Shown here one piece after another: positions 1 to 11,049 of a stretch of DNA of 64,000 nucleotides (its first letter is position 1; each line of letters opens with the position of its first letter). Position numbers and translations under genes: made by a program. Below the pieces are notes generated by a model. The model did no database searches, was not told the DNA's origin, and saw only the letters and a list, made by a program, of their open reading frames with translations. The stretch spans positions 658,257 to 722,256 of the forward strand of contig NZ_DS990134.1 of the NCBI RefSeq assembly GCF_000187895.1, given 5' to 3'. The stretch comes from Phocaeicola plebeius DSM 17135 (GTDB taxonomy: Bacteria > Bacteroidota > Bacteroidia > Bacteroidales > Bacteroidaceae).

Positions 1-1380
<1,380 letters not shown>

Positions 1381-1439
1381 TTATTGAACAGAGTCTAAAG
1401 TTACACAGATTTCTTGGAAGGAGAGAGTTTTTCCATCAA

Positions 1440-1490
1440 AAAGAATAAAAACGCTGTTTGAACACACTTGTAAGGTGGTTTAAACAGCGT
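1440..1490 (-). terminator. Rho-independent terminator of PUL 1
   Basis: ACGCTGTTT (1451-1459) pairs with AAACAGCGT (1482-1490); allowing one G-U pair the stem reaches 13 bp. Read on the minus strand the hairpin is followed by TTTTATTCTTTTT. It lies just past the GH3 stop, so it should end the SusC-to-GH3 transcript before the regulator-like gene. The rest of 1342-1541 shows no gene. Confidence 0.75.
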
Positions 1491-1541
1491 AGTAGTAAGC
1501 TTTAATTCAGCTTTATGATAAACCTATGAAACTTCCGTAGG

Positions 1542-3803
1542 CTATAATGCGGATACAGAGAAGTCCTTAGCTAATCCTTCTGCACTACTGCTTCCTACCC
1601 AAAGTCTGAAATCACCTGGCTCTACAGTATAATTCATATCATATCCCCAGAAAGCAAGTTCTGAGACAGGAAGATTTAATGATACTTGTGTAGATTCTCC
1701 TGCTTTCAGTGTGACACGCTGGAATCGTTTGAGTTCTTTCACCGGACGGGTGACTGAACCTACCTTATCCTGTATATAAAGTTGAACTACTTCTGTACCA
1801 TCGTAGTTGCCTGTATTTTTTAGGGTGAAACTAATGGATAGAGTATCCTGTGCAGTCAATTTATCTGATGTAAGACTCAGGTTGCTGTATTCAAAAGTTG
1901 TGTAGGAGAGACCGTAACCAAAGGGGAAAAGAGGTGAATTGCCTGCATCTAAATAGAAAGAACGGCATCCTACGGAGGTCTGTCCTGCTTCTACAGGAAT
2001 TTCGTCAATCAGCATTTCTGTCGGATTGGCAGGACGGCCTGTCTTGTGCTGTGCATAATAGATAGGTACTTGTCCGCTCATGCGTGGGAAAGTCACCGGA
2101 GTTTTTCCACTTGGGTTTACCTTTCCGAAAAGAATGTCAGCTATAGCCGGACCGCCCATTGTACCCGGATGGAAGCTATAGAGTACCGCATCCGAAACTT
2201 TTACTTCGTCGGCAATGGCCAACTGACGTCCAGCCATTACTACCGTAACTACCGGCTTCCCGGTGGCAGCCAGTTCTTTGATCAGCTGACTTTGGGCTCC
2301 CTGCAAATTCAGATTGACCAAAGAATGTGCTTCACCAGAAAGAATCGATTCTTCTCCGACAAATACTACTACAGCATCGGATTGACGAGCTACACTTATT
2401 GCACGAGCGATACCGGCAGTGCTCTTGTCGCGACTGTAAGCGAGTCCTTTTTCAAAGAGTACCTTAACTTTATCGCCATACATTTTTTTGATGGCAGTCA
2501 AGGGCGTTTGTGTATGTTCTTTTTCTCCATCGAATACCCAGGTACCCATCTGTTCATACGGAGCATCTGCCATAGGACCGATGATGGCTAAGGTTTTTAC
2601 CTTGTCAGTAAGTGGCAATGATTGATTTTCATTCTTCAAAAGAATGACCGATTGTTCAGCTGCCGTTTTGGCTGCTTGCAGGTGCTTCTCGGCATATTTT
2701 ACAGACTGCGGAGTTACGATATAAGGATTGTCAAACAAGCCTAAACGAAATTTCAGGCGTAGAATATTGCGTACAGCATTGTCGATTGTTTCCATTGATA
2801 CTTTGTTCTCTGATATGGACTGTTTGAGGTTTTGGATAAATGTTTCACTCACCATTTCCATGTCTACCCCTGCATTGACAGACTTTTCGGCGGCATCCTT
2901 CCCATCGGTACAGAAACCGTGATTTACCATCTCAAGAGCGGAAGCCCAGTCGGTTACAACCATACCATCGTATTTCCATTCTTTACGAAGCACGTCCTTT
3001 AGCACAAAGCTGTTAGCTGTAGAAGGTACACCGTCGTTATCATTGAATGAAGTCATAAAGGTGGCACATCCGGCATTTGCTGCTGCCTTGAAAGGAGGAA
3101 GATACACGTTTCTCAGCACACGCTCAGGTATGAAGGTGGAGTTATAATCTCTACCGCCTTCTGCTGCTCCGTATGCAACGAAATGCTTTGCGCAGGCTGC
3201 AATGGCTGTCGGGTCATTCAGAGAATCTCCTTGATAGCCTTTAATCATGGCAGTTCCTATTACGGCATTCAGGTAAGGATCTTCTCCACAACTTTCAGCG
3301 ATACGTCCCCAGCGAGGGTCACGTGAAACGTCAATCATCGGGGCAAAGGTCCAGCGGATTCCGTCGGCTGAGGCTTCAATGGCTGCTACACGAGCACCTT
3401 GTTCTGCAATTTCTGGATTGAAAGTTGCTGCCTGTCCCAATGGGATAGGGAAAATGGTTTTGTAGCCGTGAATTACATCGCGGGCCACAAGAATGGGAAT
3501 TCCCAAACGTGATTCTTCTACTGCAATTTTTTGAATTTTGTTTATTTCTTCCGGATTTACTACGTTCAGTATAGAACCGACCTCTCCTTTGCGTATGCGG
3601 GCGGCAAGTTCTTCAAAATCCCATGGGCTGAGTTGATTCATCTGGCCTAATTTCTCTTCTAAAGTCATTTGACTTAGTAAACTATCTACTTTATTTTCAA
3701 TAGCTGCTTCTGGTTGGGGCTCTTTTTGTGACGAACAGCCTCCGATACATACTGAAATCAGAACTGTAGCAATTAGTTTAGTAGGTTTCATAGGATGGTT
3801 CAT
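1542..3803 (-). CDS. Glycoside hydrolase family 3 beta-glucosidase lipoprotein
   Basis: A 753-residue GH3 enzyme that should release glucose from the non-reducing ends of beta-gluco-oligosaccharides. It has a lipoprotein signal with lipobox IGGC, the N-terminal TIM-barrel domain (RWGRIAESCGEDPYL, then KHFVAYG), the nucleophile motif VVTDWAS with Asp285, the second alpha/beta domain and a C-terminal fibronectin-III-like domain (GTEVVQLYIQD). Length is normal for BglX-like enzymes. It is the last gene of PUL 1 and starts 1 nt after the GH16 stop, so the two are translationally coupled. An ATG 12 nt downstream (3791) is an alternative start. With GH16 beside it, it probably finishes oligosaccharides made at the surface. 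Confidence 0.93.
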   Translation of the reverse strand: MNHPMKPTKLIATVLISVCIGGCSSQKEPQPEAAIENKVDSLLSQMTLEEKLGQMNQLSPWDFEELAARIRKGEVGSILNVVNPEEINKIQKIAVEESRLGIPILVARDVIHGYKTIFPIPLGQAATFNPEIAEQGARVAAIEASADGIRWTFAPMIDVSRDPRWGRIAESCGEDPYLNAVIGTAMIKGYQGDSLNDPTAIAACAKHFVAYGAAEGGRDYNSTFIPERVLRNVYLPPFKAAANAGCATFMTSFNDNDGVPSTANSFVLKDVLRKEWKYDGMVVTDWASALEMVNHGFCTDGKDAAEKSVNAGVDMEMVSETFIQNLKQSISENKVSMETIDNAVRNILRLKFRLGLFDNPYIVTPQSVKYAEKHLQAAKTAAEQSVILLKNENQSLPLTDKVKTLAIIGPMADAPYEQMGTWVFDGEKEHTQTPLTAIKKMYGDKVKVLFEKGLAYSRDKSTAGIARAISVARQSDAVVVFVGEESILSGEAHSLVNLNLQGAQSQLIKELAATGKPVVTVVMAGRQLAIADEVKVSDAVLYSFHPGTMGGPAIADILFGKVNPSGKTPVTFPRMSGQVPIYYAQHKTGRPANPTEMLIDEIPVEAGQTSVGCRSFYLDAGNSPLFPFGYGLSYTTFEYSNLSLTSDKLTAQDTLSISFTLKNTGNYDGTEVVQLYIQDKVGSVTRPVKELKRFQRVTLKAGESTQVSLNLPVSELAFWGYDMNYTVEPGDFRLWVGSSSAEGLAKDFSVSAL

Positions 3804-3804
3804 T

Positions 3805-4641
3805 TTATTTTTGATACACTCTTATATAATCAATTTCAAATTTGGCGGGGAAACAAGAATCATCTACCCCCAGTTTACCGCCTAAGGTTCCTCCAATAGC
3901 CATATTGAGCTTGATTAGAAATGGAACATTAAAAGGCCAGGTCTTTTTGTCGCCTTTTTGGTCATTTACAAAAGTAAAACATTGCTTTCCGTCGATATAA
4001 CCGTGAATGTAATTAGGAGTCCATTCTAGTGCATAAATATGAAACTCCGATTGTACTCCTTTCACAAAATTGACAGAGGTTTTTTGGGTTCCTTTCATGT
4101 GATTGTATTCTTCCATGTGCATGGTAATATGTACTGAGTCTGGATGGCTGCCTACATGCTCCATTATGTCCATCTCTCCATCCAAAGGCCATTGTTTAAA
4201 ATCTTGAGGAAGCATCCAGAAAGCAGGCCATGTGCCTATTCCTATAGGGAGTTTCATTCTTCCTTCAAAATAACCGTATTTCCATGCCTGACGGGTGTTC
4301 ATTCTGGCAGAAGCATATTTGTATCCGTCAATGGGGCGTTTGAGTAGTACGGTCTGGATAGCCAGACAGCCATTTTGAGTGAAGGCAACGGTATCATTAC
4401 TGTTGCAGGCCGGCAGGTAATATTGTAGCTCATTGTTTCCCCATCCTCCTCCACCGGTTTCATAATACCATTGGGTGGTATCAGGCAGTGCCTTTCCGTC
4501 CGATTCAAATTCATCGTTCCACACCAGCCGATATCCTTCAGGTACATAGCTGCTGTGTACAATTGGAGGTTGAGAGTCTGTAGTGGCTGCACATGCCCAT
4601 AGGCATGTGCAGGCTACTATAATTAGCAATCGGTTGATCAT
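3805..4641 (-). CDS. GH16 endo-beta-glucanase lipoprotein (laminarinase-like)
   Basis: A 278-residue family 16 endo-glucanase. The lipoprotein signal ends in LWAC. The catalytic motif is EMDIME, the beta-bulge ExDxxE form, with nucleophile Glu156, Asp158 and acid/base Glu161; aromatic substrate-binding segments (WPAFWMLP, ALEWTPNYIHGYIDG) flank it. This form is typical of bacterial laminarinases and lichenases, so the substrate is likely beta-1,3- or mixed beta-1,3/1,4-glucan; sequence alone does not separate these. It starts 2 nt after the SusD stop and is in one operon with SusC/SusD upstream and GH3 downstream. It is the likely surface endo-enzyme of the locus. Confidence 0.93.
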   Translation of the reverse strand: MINRLLIIVACTCLWACAATTDSQPPIVHSSYVPEGYRLVWNDEFESDGKALPDTTQWYYETGGGGWGNNELQYYLPACNSNDTVAFTQNGCLAIQTVLLKRPIDGYKYASARMNTRQAWKYGYFEGRMKLPIGIGTWPAFWMLPQDFKQWPLDGEMDIMEHVGSHPDSVHITMHMEEYNHMKGTQKTSVNFVKGVQSEFHIYALEWTPNYIHGYIDGKQCFTFVNDQKGDKKTWPFNVPFLIKLNMAIGGTLGGKLGVDDSCFPAKFEIDYIRVYQK

Positions 4642-4643
4642 GT

Positions 4644-6299
4644 TTAATCTTTCAGTAAGGGGTTACGTTCTTGTTCTTTCAATGGTATAGGCAGGTAGTA
4701 GTTGTTTCCTGTGAATTTACGTTCTTCAATCTGTTCGATAACGTATTCTTGCTGTCCGTTATTTTGTCTGTCGTATACCTTCATTCCTAAAATGGGCTGT
4801 TTGAGTACGTCTCCATCTTTCCAGCGGCGTAAATCATAGAAACGATGCTCTTCGAGAAGTAGTTCCAGTCTTCTTTCATTCTTAATCTTTGCGCGCATTT
4901 GTTCTTTGGTAAGGTTGTCTGGGAGCCCGTCTAATCCAGCTCTTTCACGTACTTCATCCACAGCATCGTACACAGACTGGTCAGGAGCCGGAAGAGACTC
5001 GTTTTTAGCTTCTGCGTAATTTAGAAGGATTTCCGCATAACGGAAGTAAGGGAAATTGTTGCTTTGAGCATACCCACTGTAAAGGTTGGTGGAGGTAGGC
5101 AGTTCTTCAATAAATTTTTTTGGTCCGTAACCGCATCTGGCTTTTCCGATTTCAGGTTTGTAGTTTCCGTTTTTGGTCGCATCTACTAAGTTCTCTACCA
5201 TGGAGATATTTTGTCCTTCCCATTCAGAACCATGATATATAATGCTCTGATAGAAACGCTCGTCGAGATTTGCATACGGATTTTGGAGTGATACAGGTTG
5301 CCTGTCTTTTCTTTCGTAGGCATTTACCAGATTTTGTGTAGGATAAAGTCCGTTCCATGAACCGTCTGCTCCTCCCAGACTCCACATCATGTGAATATTG
5401 TGCGGAGCATCAGGAAACGAGAACCGACGTTCGAAAATGATTTCTTTATTAGCTGCCGTTTTGTCGAATGCCATGGAATAATAAGGCGTATTTCCTGTTT
5501 TATACAGTTCATACTTGTGGAGATTAATTACAGCTTGGGCGGCCTCTGCTGCTGCAGCCCATTTCTGGGAATCATCTTCACTATTGAGCGGACTTGCTAA
5601 ATAAAGCAAGGCTCTGGATTTTAGGGCGAGGAAGGCGCCTCTGGTTGCATGGCCGTTCATCTCTTTACTATATTCTGTGGGCAGATTATCGGCATACAAA
5701 TCACATTCTTCTACGATGAAATCTACAATGTCGGCAAATGAAGAAGGAGCTACCTGTAGGTTGTCATCCAGTTCTTGTGGCTCTAAAATGAGAGGAGCCT
5801 TGCCGAAAGTTCTAGCCAGTTCAAAGTAGCAGAATGCACGTAAGAAACGGGCTTCCGTAAGGAGTCTGTCTTTAGTTTGTGTGTCTAGAATCTTTTCATC
5901 TACAGATGGCAGTTGCTGGATAAGTATGTTGCATTTACGTATAACGATGTATTCTTGGGTCCATATTTCCTCTACGAAAGGACAGCTTTGTGCTGTAATG
6001 GCGTCTTTGTTGAGCTGGGTGTAGATAGGAGAATCGGCTACACTGGCAAAATCATCGGTTGCGGCATCCAGGTTTCCAGCCCATGACATGGACCAGGTCT
6101 GCCCGTATCCGGCAGTACATCGGTTAAATCCGCAGAGCATGGAACCGTAGGTGTTGGCTACAAATTGATTGATTAGGTTGGCATCTTCCCAAATGGCTTC
6201 ATCGGAAATGAAAGTCGTCGGTTTGACATCAAGCATGTCTGAACATCCGGCCGACAGTATCAGTGTGGCCATTAATATGTAGTTTCTTATTGATTTCAT
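4644..6299 (-). CDS. SusD-like starch-binding outer-membrane lipoprotein
   Basis: A 551-residue SusD/RagB-family lipoprotein that caps the SusC transporter and binds glycan at the cell surface. It has a lipobox (LSAGC), the family's N-terminal region (FISDEAIWEDANLINQFVAN), TPR-like helices (TEARFLRAFCYFELARTFG) and the typical C-terminal block (YAEILLNYAEAKNE, RAGL, NERRLELLLEEHRFYDLRRW). It follows the SusC gene by 18 nt and precedes GH16 by 2 nt. There is no gene in the SusE position for a separate surface glycan-binding protein. Confidence 0.96.
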   Translation of the reverse strand: MKSIRNYILMATLILSAGCSDMLDVKPTTFISDEAIWEDANLINQFVANTYGSMLCGFNRCTAGYGQTWSMSWAGNLDAATDDFASVADSPIYTQLNKDAITAQSCPFVEEIWTQEYIVIRKCNILIQQLPSVDEKILDTQTKDRLLTEARFLRAFCYFELARTFGKAPLILEPQELDDNLQVAPSSFADIVDFIVEECDLYADNLPTEYSKEMNGHATRGAFLALKSRALLYLASPLNSEDDSQKWAAAAEAAQAVINLHKYELYKTGNTPYYSMAFDKTAANKEIIFERRFSFPDAPHNIHMMWSLGGADGSWNGLYPTQNLVNAYERKDRQPVSLQNPYANLDERFYQSIIYHGSEWEGQNISMVENLVDATKNGNYKPEIGKARCGYGPKKFIEELPTSTNLYSGYAQSNNFPYFRYAEILLNYAEAKNESLPAPDQSVYDAVDEVRERAGLDGLPDNLTKEQMRAKIKNERRLELLLEEHRFYDLRRWKDGDVLKQPILGMKVYDRQNNGQQEYVIEQIEERKFTGNNYYLPIPLKEQERNPLLKD

Positions 6300-6317
6300 A
6301 ATCTTCTTGTTTTGGGG

Positions 6318-9300
6318 TTAGAACTGTAGTGATAATCCGAAGTTGAACGACTTCATTTGTGGGTATGTCCAACCTTCTTGTTCGGTATTTTCAGGGTCAA
6401 TCTGAGGAACATCCGAGATAGTGAACAGGTTCTGTGCATTCACATAGACTCTGGCATTGGTTACTCCGATACGGCTTAACCAAGATGTGGGGAAGGTGTA
6501 ACCTACTTCTATGTTCTTCAAACGTAAATATGATGCATTGTAAAGGTAAGTTTGTACACCTGGTACATCTGTTGCCGGGAAATTGTGTACCGATTCAGCA
6601 AGTCTCGGATAGCGGTTGCTGGGGTTTTCTTCTGTCCAAGCCTCGTTTACCCAGAACTGTGGCAGGTTTCCCTGGTTAAAGTAAGGAAGAATGATACCTC
6701 CTTTCAAGTAAACTTGAGCATGGGCTGCTCCCTGCATCAGGAAGCTGAAGTCGAAATTCTTCCAGTTCAAAGAACCGTTAATTCCATAGATAATTTCAGG
6801 AATGTTTCCGTATCCTAAATAAGTCATATCGTCAGAGTTTACTACTCCGTTTCCGTCTACATCTACATATTTAATATCTCCAATTTGTGTGTCGTATCCT
6901 ACTCCGGCTACTTCTTGTTTGGCGTAGCTGTCAATTTCTTCCTGTGACTGGAAAATTCCATCTGTTTTGTAACCATAGTATCCGTTGATGGGACGTCCTG
7001 TCTGCCGCATGTATTCAGATGTACCTTCTGCCTCGGCCATTTCCACAATTTTGTTTCTGGCAAAAGTAAAATTACCGCCTACGGAGTAATTGACTTTTCC
7101 TATTGAGTTGTGATAGTTTAATGAGAGATCAATACCTTTGTTGTTTACGATTCCAATATTTTCCAAAGGCAGAATGCCACCGAATGAAGAAGGCACTTCG
7201 GCCGTACGTTGTGTCAGAATATTGGTCCTTCTTTCTGTGAAGAGGTCTACAGTAAAGTTTAAGTTATTGAATAAAGTGGCATCCAATGCAATATTGGCTT
7301 TGTTAGATTTTTCCCAAGTAGCAAGGCTATTGGCAATCGCTCCCGGTACGAGTCCTTTAGTAACTAGGTCACCAAAGGCATAGTCTCCCAGGTTATTCAT
7401 GAATCCGTTGCTGGCTACTGCTCCTTGGTATAGTTCAAAGCGGCTATAGAACGGGAAGCTTACTCCACCGGTGTTGTCGTTTCCTAATGTTCCATAAGAA
7501 CCACGAATTTTTAAGAAGTTAATTGTGTTCTTCAAACTTTCGAAGAATGGTTCTTCAGAAACAACCCATCCTAAAGAAGCGGAAGCAAATGTTCCCCACC
7601 GTTTGTCAGGTGCAAAATTCTCAGATCCGTCACGACGGATATTGAACTCAACCAGGTATTTGGATGCATAGTTATAGTTCACGCGTGCCATATAGCTGGC
7701 TCTTGCGGTTTCGCTGTCTACGGCATTCATGGTTTGTCCGTCAGTGTTTCCGGCGTTAATCTGATCTAATATTTCAGAGTCAAAAGAGTTGCGAAACATG
7801 CTGGATGTAGAACTGAATCCTTTTCGTGCTAATACCATGGCCATGGCAGTTACATTATGTAGTCCGAATGAACGGTTATAGTTTACTTGTAACTGATATT
7901 CCTGATAGTTTGTTTGATTTTGTGTCAGATTGAGTGACGGGCTTGTGCGTGGATTCAGTACATACTCATTGTTTGCATCTTTGGAATACACGTAAGGAGA
8001 TACGCTCCATGCTTTATTCGTATAATTATTTCGACTGTAAGACATAACTCCTTTAGCCGACAATCCTTCTGTGATGAAGTCTAATTCCTGTTCCAACTCT
8101 ACTCTGGCATCTACTACGAAAGTTTCTCCTTTGCTGTAACTTCCCCCTGGTTGGTTGGCTGCTACAATGTTTGGGTGAGTAGCATCCGGAAAGGCAAAGG
8201 TTCCGTCGGGATAGCGGCATAGCAGTACTGGAGTATTACGTACAAGTTCCTTGAAAATAGTATAGCTGCTTCCGGAGTTTAAAGATTTCTCTAAACGGCC
8301 GGACACATCTACTCCCAGGCGTGTGGTTTTAGTGATTTGTGCATCAATATTACTACGTAAATTGTATCGTTTGTAGTTCAGGTCTTCCCATAAGCCACCC
8401 TGATTCAGAAAACCACCACTGACGTAGTAACGTATTTTTTCGTTACCTCCTGAAATTGAAATATTATGTTGGTTTTGTATTGCATTCTTTGTAAGCATTT
8501 CGTCATACCAGTTTGTGTTAGGATATAGCTCTGGATCTGAACCGTCCTTGTATTTCTGGATGGCTTCTGCTGAATAAATCTCGCTTCCGAAATATTGGTT
8601 AGCTAAGCGAGCGTAGTCGTAGGAGTTGGCAAATTCTGGCAGTTTGGTTGGAGACTGTATAGATACGCTGCCAGAATATTTGATGCTGGCTTTTCCGTCT
8701 GTACCTCGTTTGGTAGTGATGACAATCACGCCATTTGCTCCACGCATACCGAAGATGGCTGCCGAAGCTGCATCTTTCAATACGTTAATTGATTCTATGT
8801 CATTGGGGTCCATACGCGCAAAGTCGGCTGATGTACGTTCGATTCCGTCAATGATATAGGCTGGAGAGGCGTCTCCCTGGAAAGTTGCGATACCACGGAT
8901 AAAGATGCTGGCATCGTCGGCACCAGGTTCTCCACTGGCTTGCTTGGAGATAAGTCCTGGCATCTGTCCGACAAGGGCTGTGGTGGCATTGGCAGCTCTT
9001 GATTTAAGTAGTTCATCACTTTTCATGGAAGTGACAGCCCCAGTCAGGTTGGCTTTTTTCTGAACTCCGTACCCTACGACTACTACCTCTTCTAAGGTTT
9101 CTGAGTCTTCTTTTAAGATAATCTGGAGTGGCTTTTCATCATTTATAGTAATGGACTGAGATACGTATCCGATGTAAGAAATTTCCAGTACACTGCCTTT
9201 TTCCACACCGCTTACAGAGAAGTTTCCATCAATGTCAGTAATTGTTCCATTGGTGGTTCCTTTTACCAAAACGCTTGCTCCGATGATATATTCACCCAAA

Positions 9301-9425
9301 GCGTCCTTCACACTACCTGTCACATTGAGTTGTTGGGCAACCGCATTCAATGTGCAGAGAAACATCAGGCAGAGGAGGGTCAGCGTGCTTCTCATAACCT
9401 GCATGCAATTTACTTTTGCTCTCAT
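6318..9425 (-). CDS. SusC-like TonB-dependent outer-membrane transporter (PUL 1)
   Basis: A 1035-residue SusC/RagA transporter that imports oligosaccharides across the outer membrane using TonB. After a signal peptide comes a carboxypeptidase-D-like regulatory domain (about residues 33-110), the TonB-box-like segment EVVVVGYG, the plug (IFIRGIATFQGDASPAYIIDG, split here by the plug loop) and a long beta barrel ending in FNFGLSLQF. It lacks an N-terminal STN domain, so it is not expected to signal through a FecIR pair, in contrast to the PUL 2 transporter. An internal ATG at 9392 (MRSTLTLLCL) may be the real start, because the eleven residues before it do not look like part of a signal peptide. 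Confidence 0.95.
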   Translation of the reverse strand: MRAKVNCMQVMRSTLTLLCLMFLCTLNAVAQQLNVTGSVKDALGEYIIGASVLVKGTTNGTITDIDGNFSVSGVEKGSVLEISYIGYVSQSITINDEKPLQIILKEDSETLEEVVVVGYGVQKKANLTGAVTSMKSDELLKSRAANATTALVGQMPGLISKQASGEPGADDASIFIRGIATFQGDASPAYIIDGIERTSADFARMDPNDIESINVLKDAASAAIFGMRGANGVIVITTKRGTDGKASIKYSGSVSIQSPTKLPEFANSYDYARLANQYFGSEIYSAEAIQKYKDGSDPELYPNTNWYDEMLTKNAIQNQHNISISGGNEKIRYYVSGGFLNQGGLWEDLNYKRYNLRSNIDAQITKTTRLGVDVSGRLEKSLNSGSSYTIFKELVRNTPVLLCRYPDGTFAFPDATHPNIVAANQPGGSYSKGETFVVDARVELEQELDFITEGLSAKGVMSYSRNNYTNKAWSVSPYVYSKDANNEYVLNPRTSPSLNLTQNQTNYQEYQLQVNYNRSFGLHNVTAMAMVLARKGFSSTSSMFRNSFDSEILDQINAGNTDGQTMNAVDSETARASYMARVNYNYASKYLVEFNIRRDGSENFAPDKRWGTFASASLGWVVSEEPFFESLKNTINFLKIRGSYGTLGNDNTGGVSFPFYSRFELYQGAVASNGFMNNLGDYAFGDLVTKGLVPGAIANSLATWEKSNKANIALDATLFNNLNFTVDLFTERRTNILTQRTAEVPSSFGGILPLENIGIVNNKGIDLSLNYHNSIGKVNYSVGGNFTFARNKIVEMAEAEGTSEYMRQTGRPINGYYGYKTDGIFQSQEEIDSYAKQEVAGVGYDTQIGDIKYVDVDGNGVVNSDDMTYLGYGNIPEIIYGINGSLNWKNFDFSFLMQGAAHAQVYLKGGIILPYFNQGNLPQFWVNEAWTEENPSNRYPRLAESVHNFPATDVPGVQTYLYNASYLRLKNIEVGYTFPTSWLSRIGVTNARVYVNAQNLFTISDVPQIDPENTEQEGWTYPQMKSFNFGLSLQF

Positions 9426-9471
9426 AAATTTAATTTAAAAGTTAACACTAAATGAATTAAAACCTTGTGTT

Positions 9472-9480
9472 GCAAAGATA
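9472..9480 (-). promoter_or_regulatory. Bacteroidales -7 box for the PUL 1 operon
   Basis: On the minus strand 9480-9472 reads TATCTTTGC, a perfect TAnnTTTG box, 47 nt before the SusC start. I see no good TTTG at -33, which fits a promoter that needs an activator. Confidence 0.65.
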
Positions 9481-9650
9481 GATGCTTCTATTATGCCTTG
9501 GATGGGCAGGTAAATACATATAGTAAATTGTCTTGTTCTTAATATATTTATAACCAGTTGATTATATTTTGTAAAAGTAAGTTTTGTTGACGGGTTAGTG
9601 AGCCTTGTTCATTGGAAAATCTCAGTAAGATTTATCTAAAATTCTCTGTA

Positions 9651-9754
9651 GTCTCTTACGTTTCGCATGGCAGAACCGTAGGTTTCCCGATACAAAAACG
9701 AACGTTCCCGGATGCGGAGACGTAGGGTTTGGGTGAAGGAAACCTAGAAGATGT
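9651..9754. repeat. Degenerate 22-bp phased palindrome array A
   Basis: Five 16-bp cores begin at 9651, 9673, 9695, 9717 and 9739, exactly 22 bp apart. They fit a loose consensus GAAACGTAGGTTTC: C at position 5 and A at position 8 are in all five. The middle three are clear and the outer two are marginal. AGGTTTCC (9680-9687) and GGAAACCT (9738-9745) are inverted copies, and GAACGTTC (9700-9707) is a perfect palindrome. The spacer GATACA and the 11-mer GATACAAAAAC (9689-9699) recur in the array near 47392. It lies between the divergent promoters of SusC and proB. The rest of the 9426-9946 gap shows no gene. Confidence 0.55.
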
Positions 9755-9842
9755 AATTCGGATTTTTTGATTAGTACGTTGCGTTTCTTAAATCAGCGGA
9801 AAGAGAAAAAGTCTGTTTTATTTACATATTGTGATAAATTGT

Positions 9843-9872
9843 TTTGTTTCTGTGCGGTATTTATTACATTTG
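9843..9872 (+). promoter_or_regulatory. Promoter of proB
   Basis: TTTG at 9843-9846 and TACATTTG at 9865-9872 with an 18-nt spacer fit the Bacteroidales -33/-7 promoter. The -7 box ends about 75 nt before the proB ATG. Confidence 0.7.
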
Positions 9873-9946
9873 CCACTGAATATGATTAAATAATGTGTAT
9901 TTGAAAGATTTTTCAGGTGTTTCCTGTGCAAAAGTGAGAGTGAATC

Positions 9947-11038
9947 ATGGAAAACAAAACGTATCAGTATAAAAGAATCACGGTAAAGATAGGTAGTAAC
10001 GTGCTGACCCGCCGTGACGGCACACTGGATATAACCCGCATGTCGGCATTGGTGGACCAAGTGGCAGAGTTGCATAAAGCAGGAGTGGAAATCGTGCTGG
10101 TGTCTTCCGGAGCGGTAGCTTCAGGAAGAAGCGAGTTGAAACCCTTGCGGAAACTGGACAGTGTGGACCAGCGGCAGCTTTTCTCGGCAGTGGGACAGGC
10201 TAAGTTGATAAACCGTTATTATGAACTGTTTCGTGAGCACGGCATTACCGTAGGTCAGGTACTCACGACTAAGGAAAGCTTCTCTACCCGTCGGCATTAC
10301 CTGAACCAGCGTAATTGCATGAAGGTGATGTTGGAGAACGGGGTGATTCCTATCGTGAATGAAAATGATACGATTTCGGTGACCGAGCTGATGTTTACCG
10401 ACAACGATGAACTATCGGGTATGATTGCTTCGATGATGGACATGCAGGCATTGATTATCCTTAGTAACATTGACGGCATTTACAACGGTTCACCTTCGCA
10501 GCCGGGTACTTCTGTGATACGTACGGTGGAGCGTGGAAAGGATTTGTCGGATTACATTCAGACCGAGAAGTCTGGATTCGGACGGGGAGGGATGCTCACT
10601 AAAAGCACCATTGCCCGTAAGGTGGCCGATGAAGGAATTGCTGTGATTATCGCCAATGGCAAGAAAGAGAATATCCTATCGGATTTGTTGTGTCATCCGG
10701 ATACGACTGTCTGTACCCGTTTCCTTCCAGCCATGGAGGGAGTGTCGAGCATGAAGAAGTGGATTGCGCACAGTGAAGGCTTTGCCAAAGGGGAACTTCA
10801 TCTGAACCGTCAGGCAGTAGAGGCCGTCAGAGGAGTGAAGGCTACCAGTATCCTTCCGGTGGGAGTGACGCGGGTTGTGGGAGATTTTGAGAAAGATGAC
10901 CTCGTGCGCGTGATGGATGAGCAGGGACGGCAAATTGGAGTAGGCCGTGTATCAGCCGACTCGGCAGAAGCACTTTCCATGGTGGGACAGCACGGGCAGA
11001 AACCGCTGGTACATTACGATTATCTGTATTTGGAATAA
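9947..11038 (+). CDS. proB: Glutamate 5-kinase
   Basis: A 363-residue glutamate 5-kinase that phosphorylates glutamate in the first step of proline synthesis. The amino-acid-kinase domain shows KIGSNVL near the N-terminus, VSSGAVASGR, and the NENDTISV segment, and the C-terminal hundred residues look like the PUA domain seen in the long form of ProB. Length matches the family. The usual partner proA is not next to it: the next gene is on the opposite strand 11 nt away. It has its own promoter upstream. Confidence 0.95.
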   Translation: MENKTYQYKRITVKIGSNVLTRRDGTLDITRMSALVDQVAELHKAGVEIVLVSSGAVASGRSELKPLRKLDSVDQRQLFSAVGQAKLINRYYELFREHGITVGQVLTTKESFSTRRHYLNQRNCMKVMLENGVIPIVNENDTISVTELMFTDNDELSGMIASMMDMQALIILSNIDGIYNGSPSQPGTSVIRTVERGKDLSDYIQTEKSGFGRGGMLTKSTIARKVADEGIAVIIANGKKENILSDLLCHPDTTVCTRFLPAMEGVSSMKKWIAHSEGFAKGELHLNRQAVEAVRGVKATSILPVGVTRVVGDFEKDDLVRVMDEQGRQIGVGRVSADSAEALSMVGQHGQKPLVHYDYLYLE

Positions 11039-11049
11039 ACCGGAATGGC

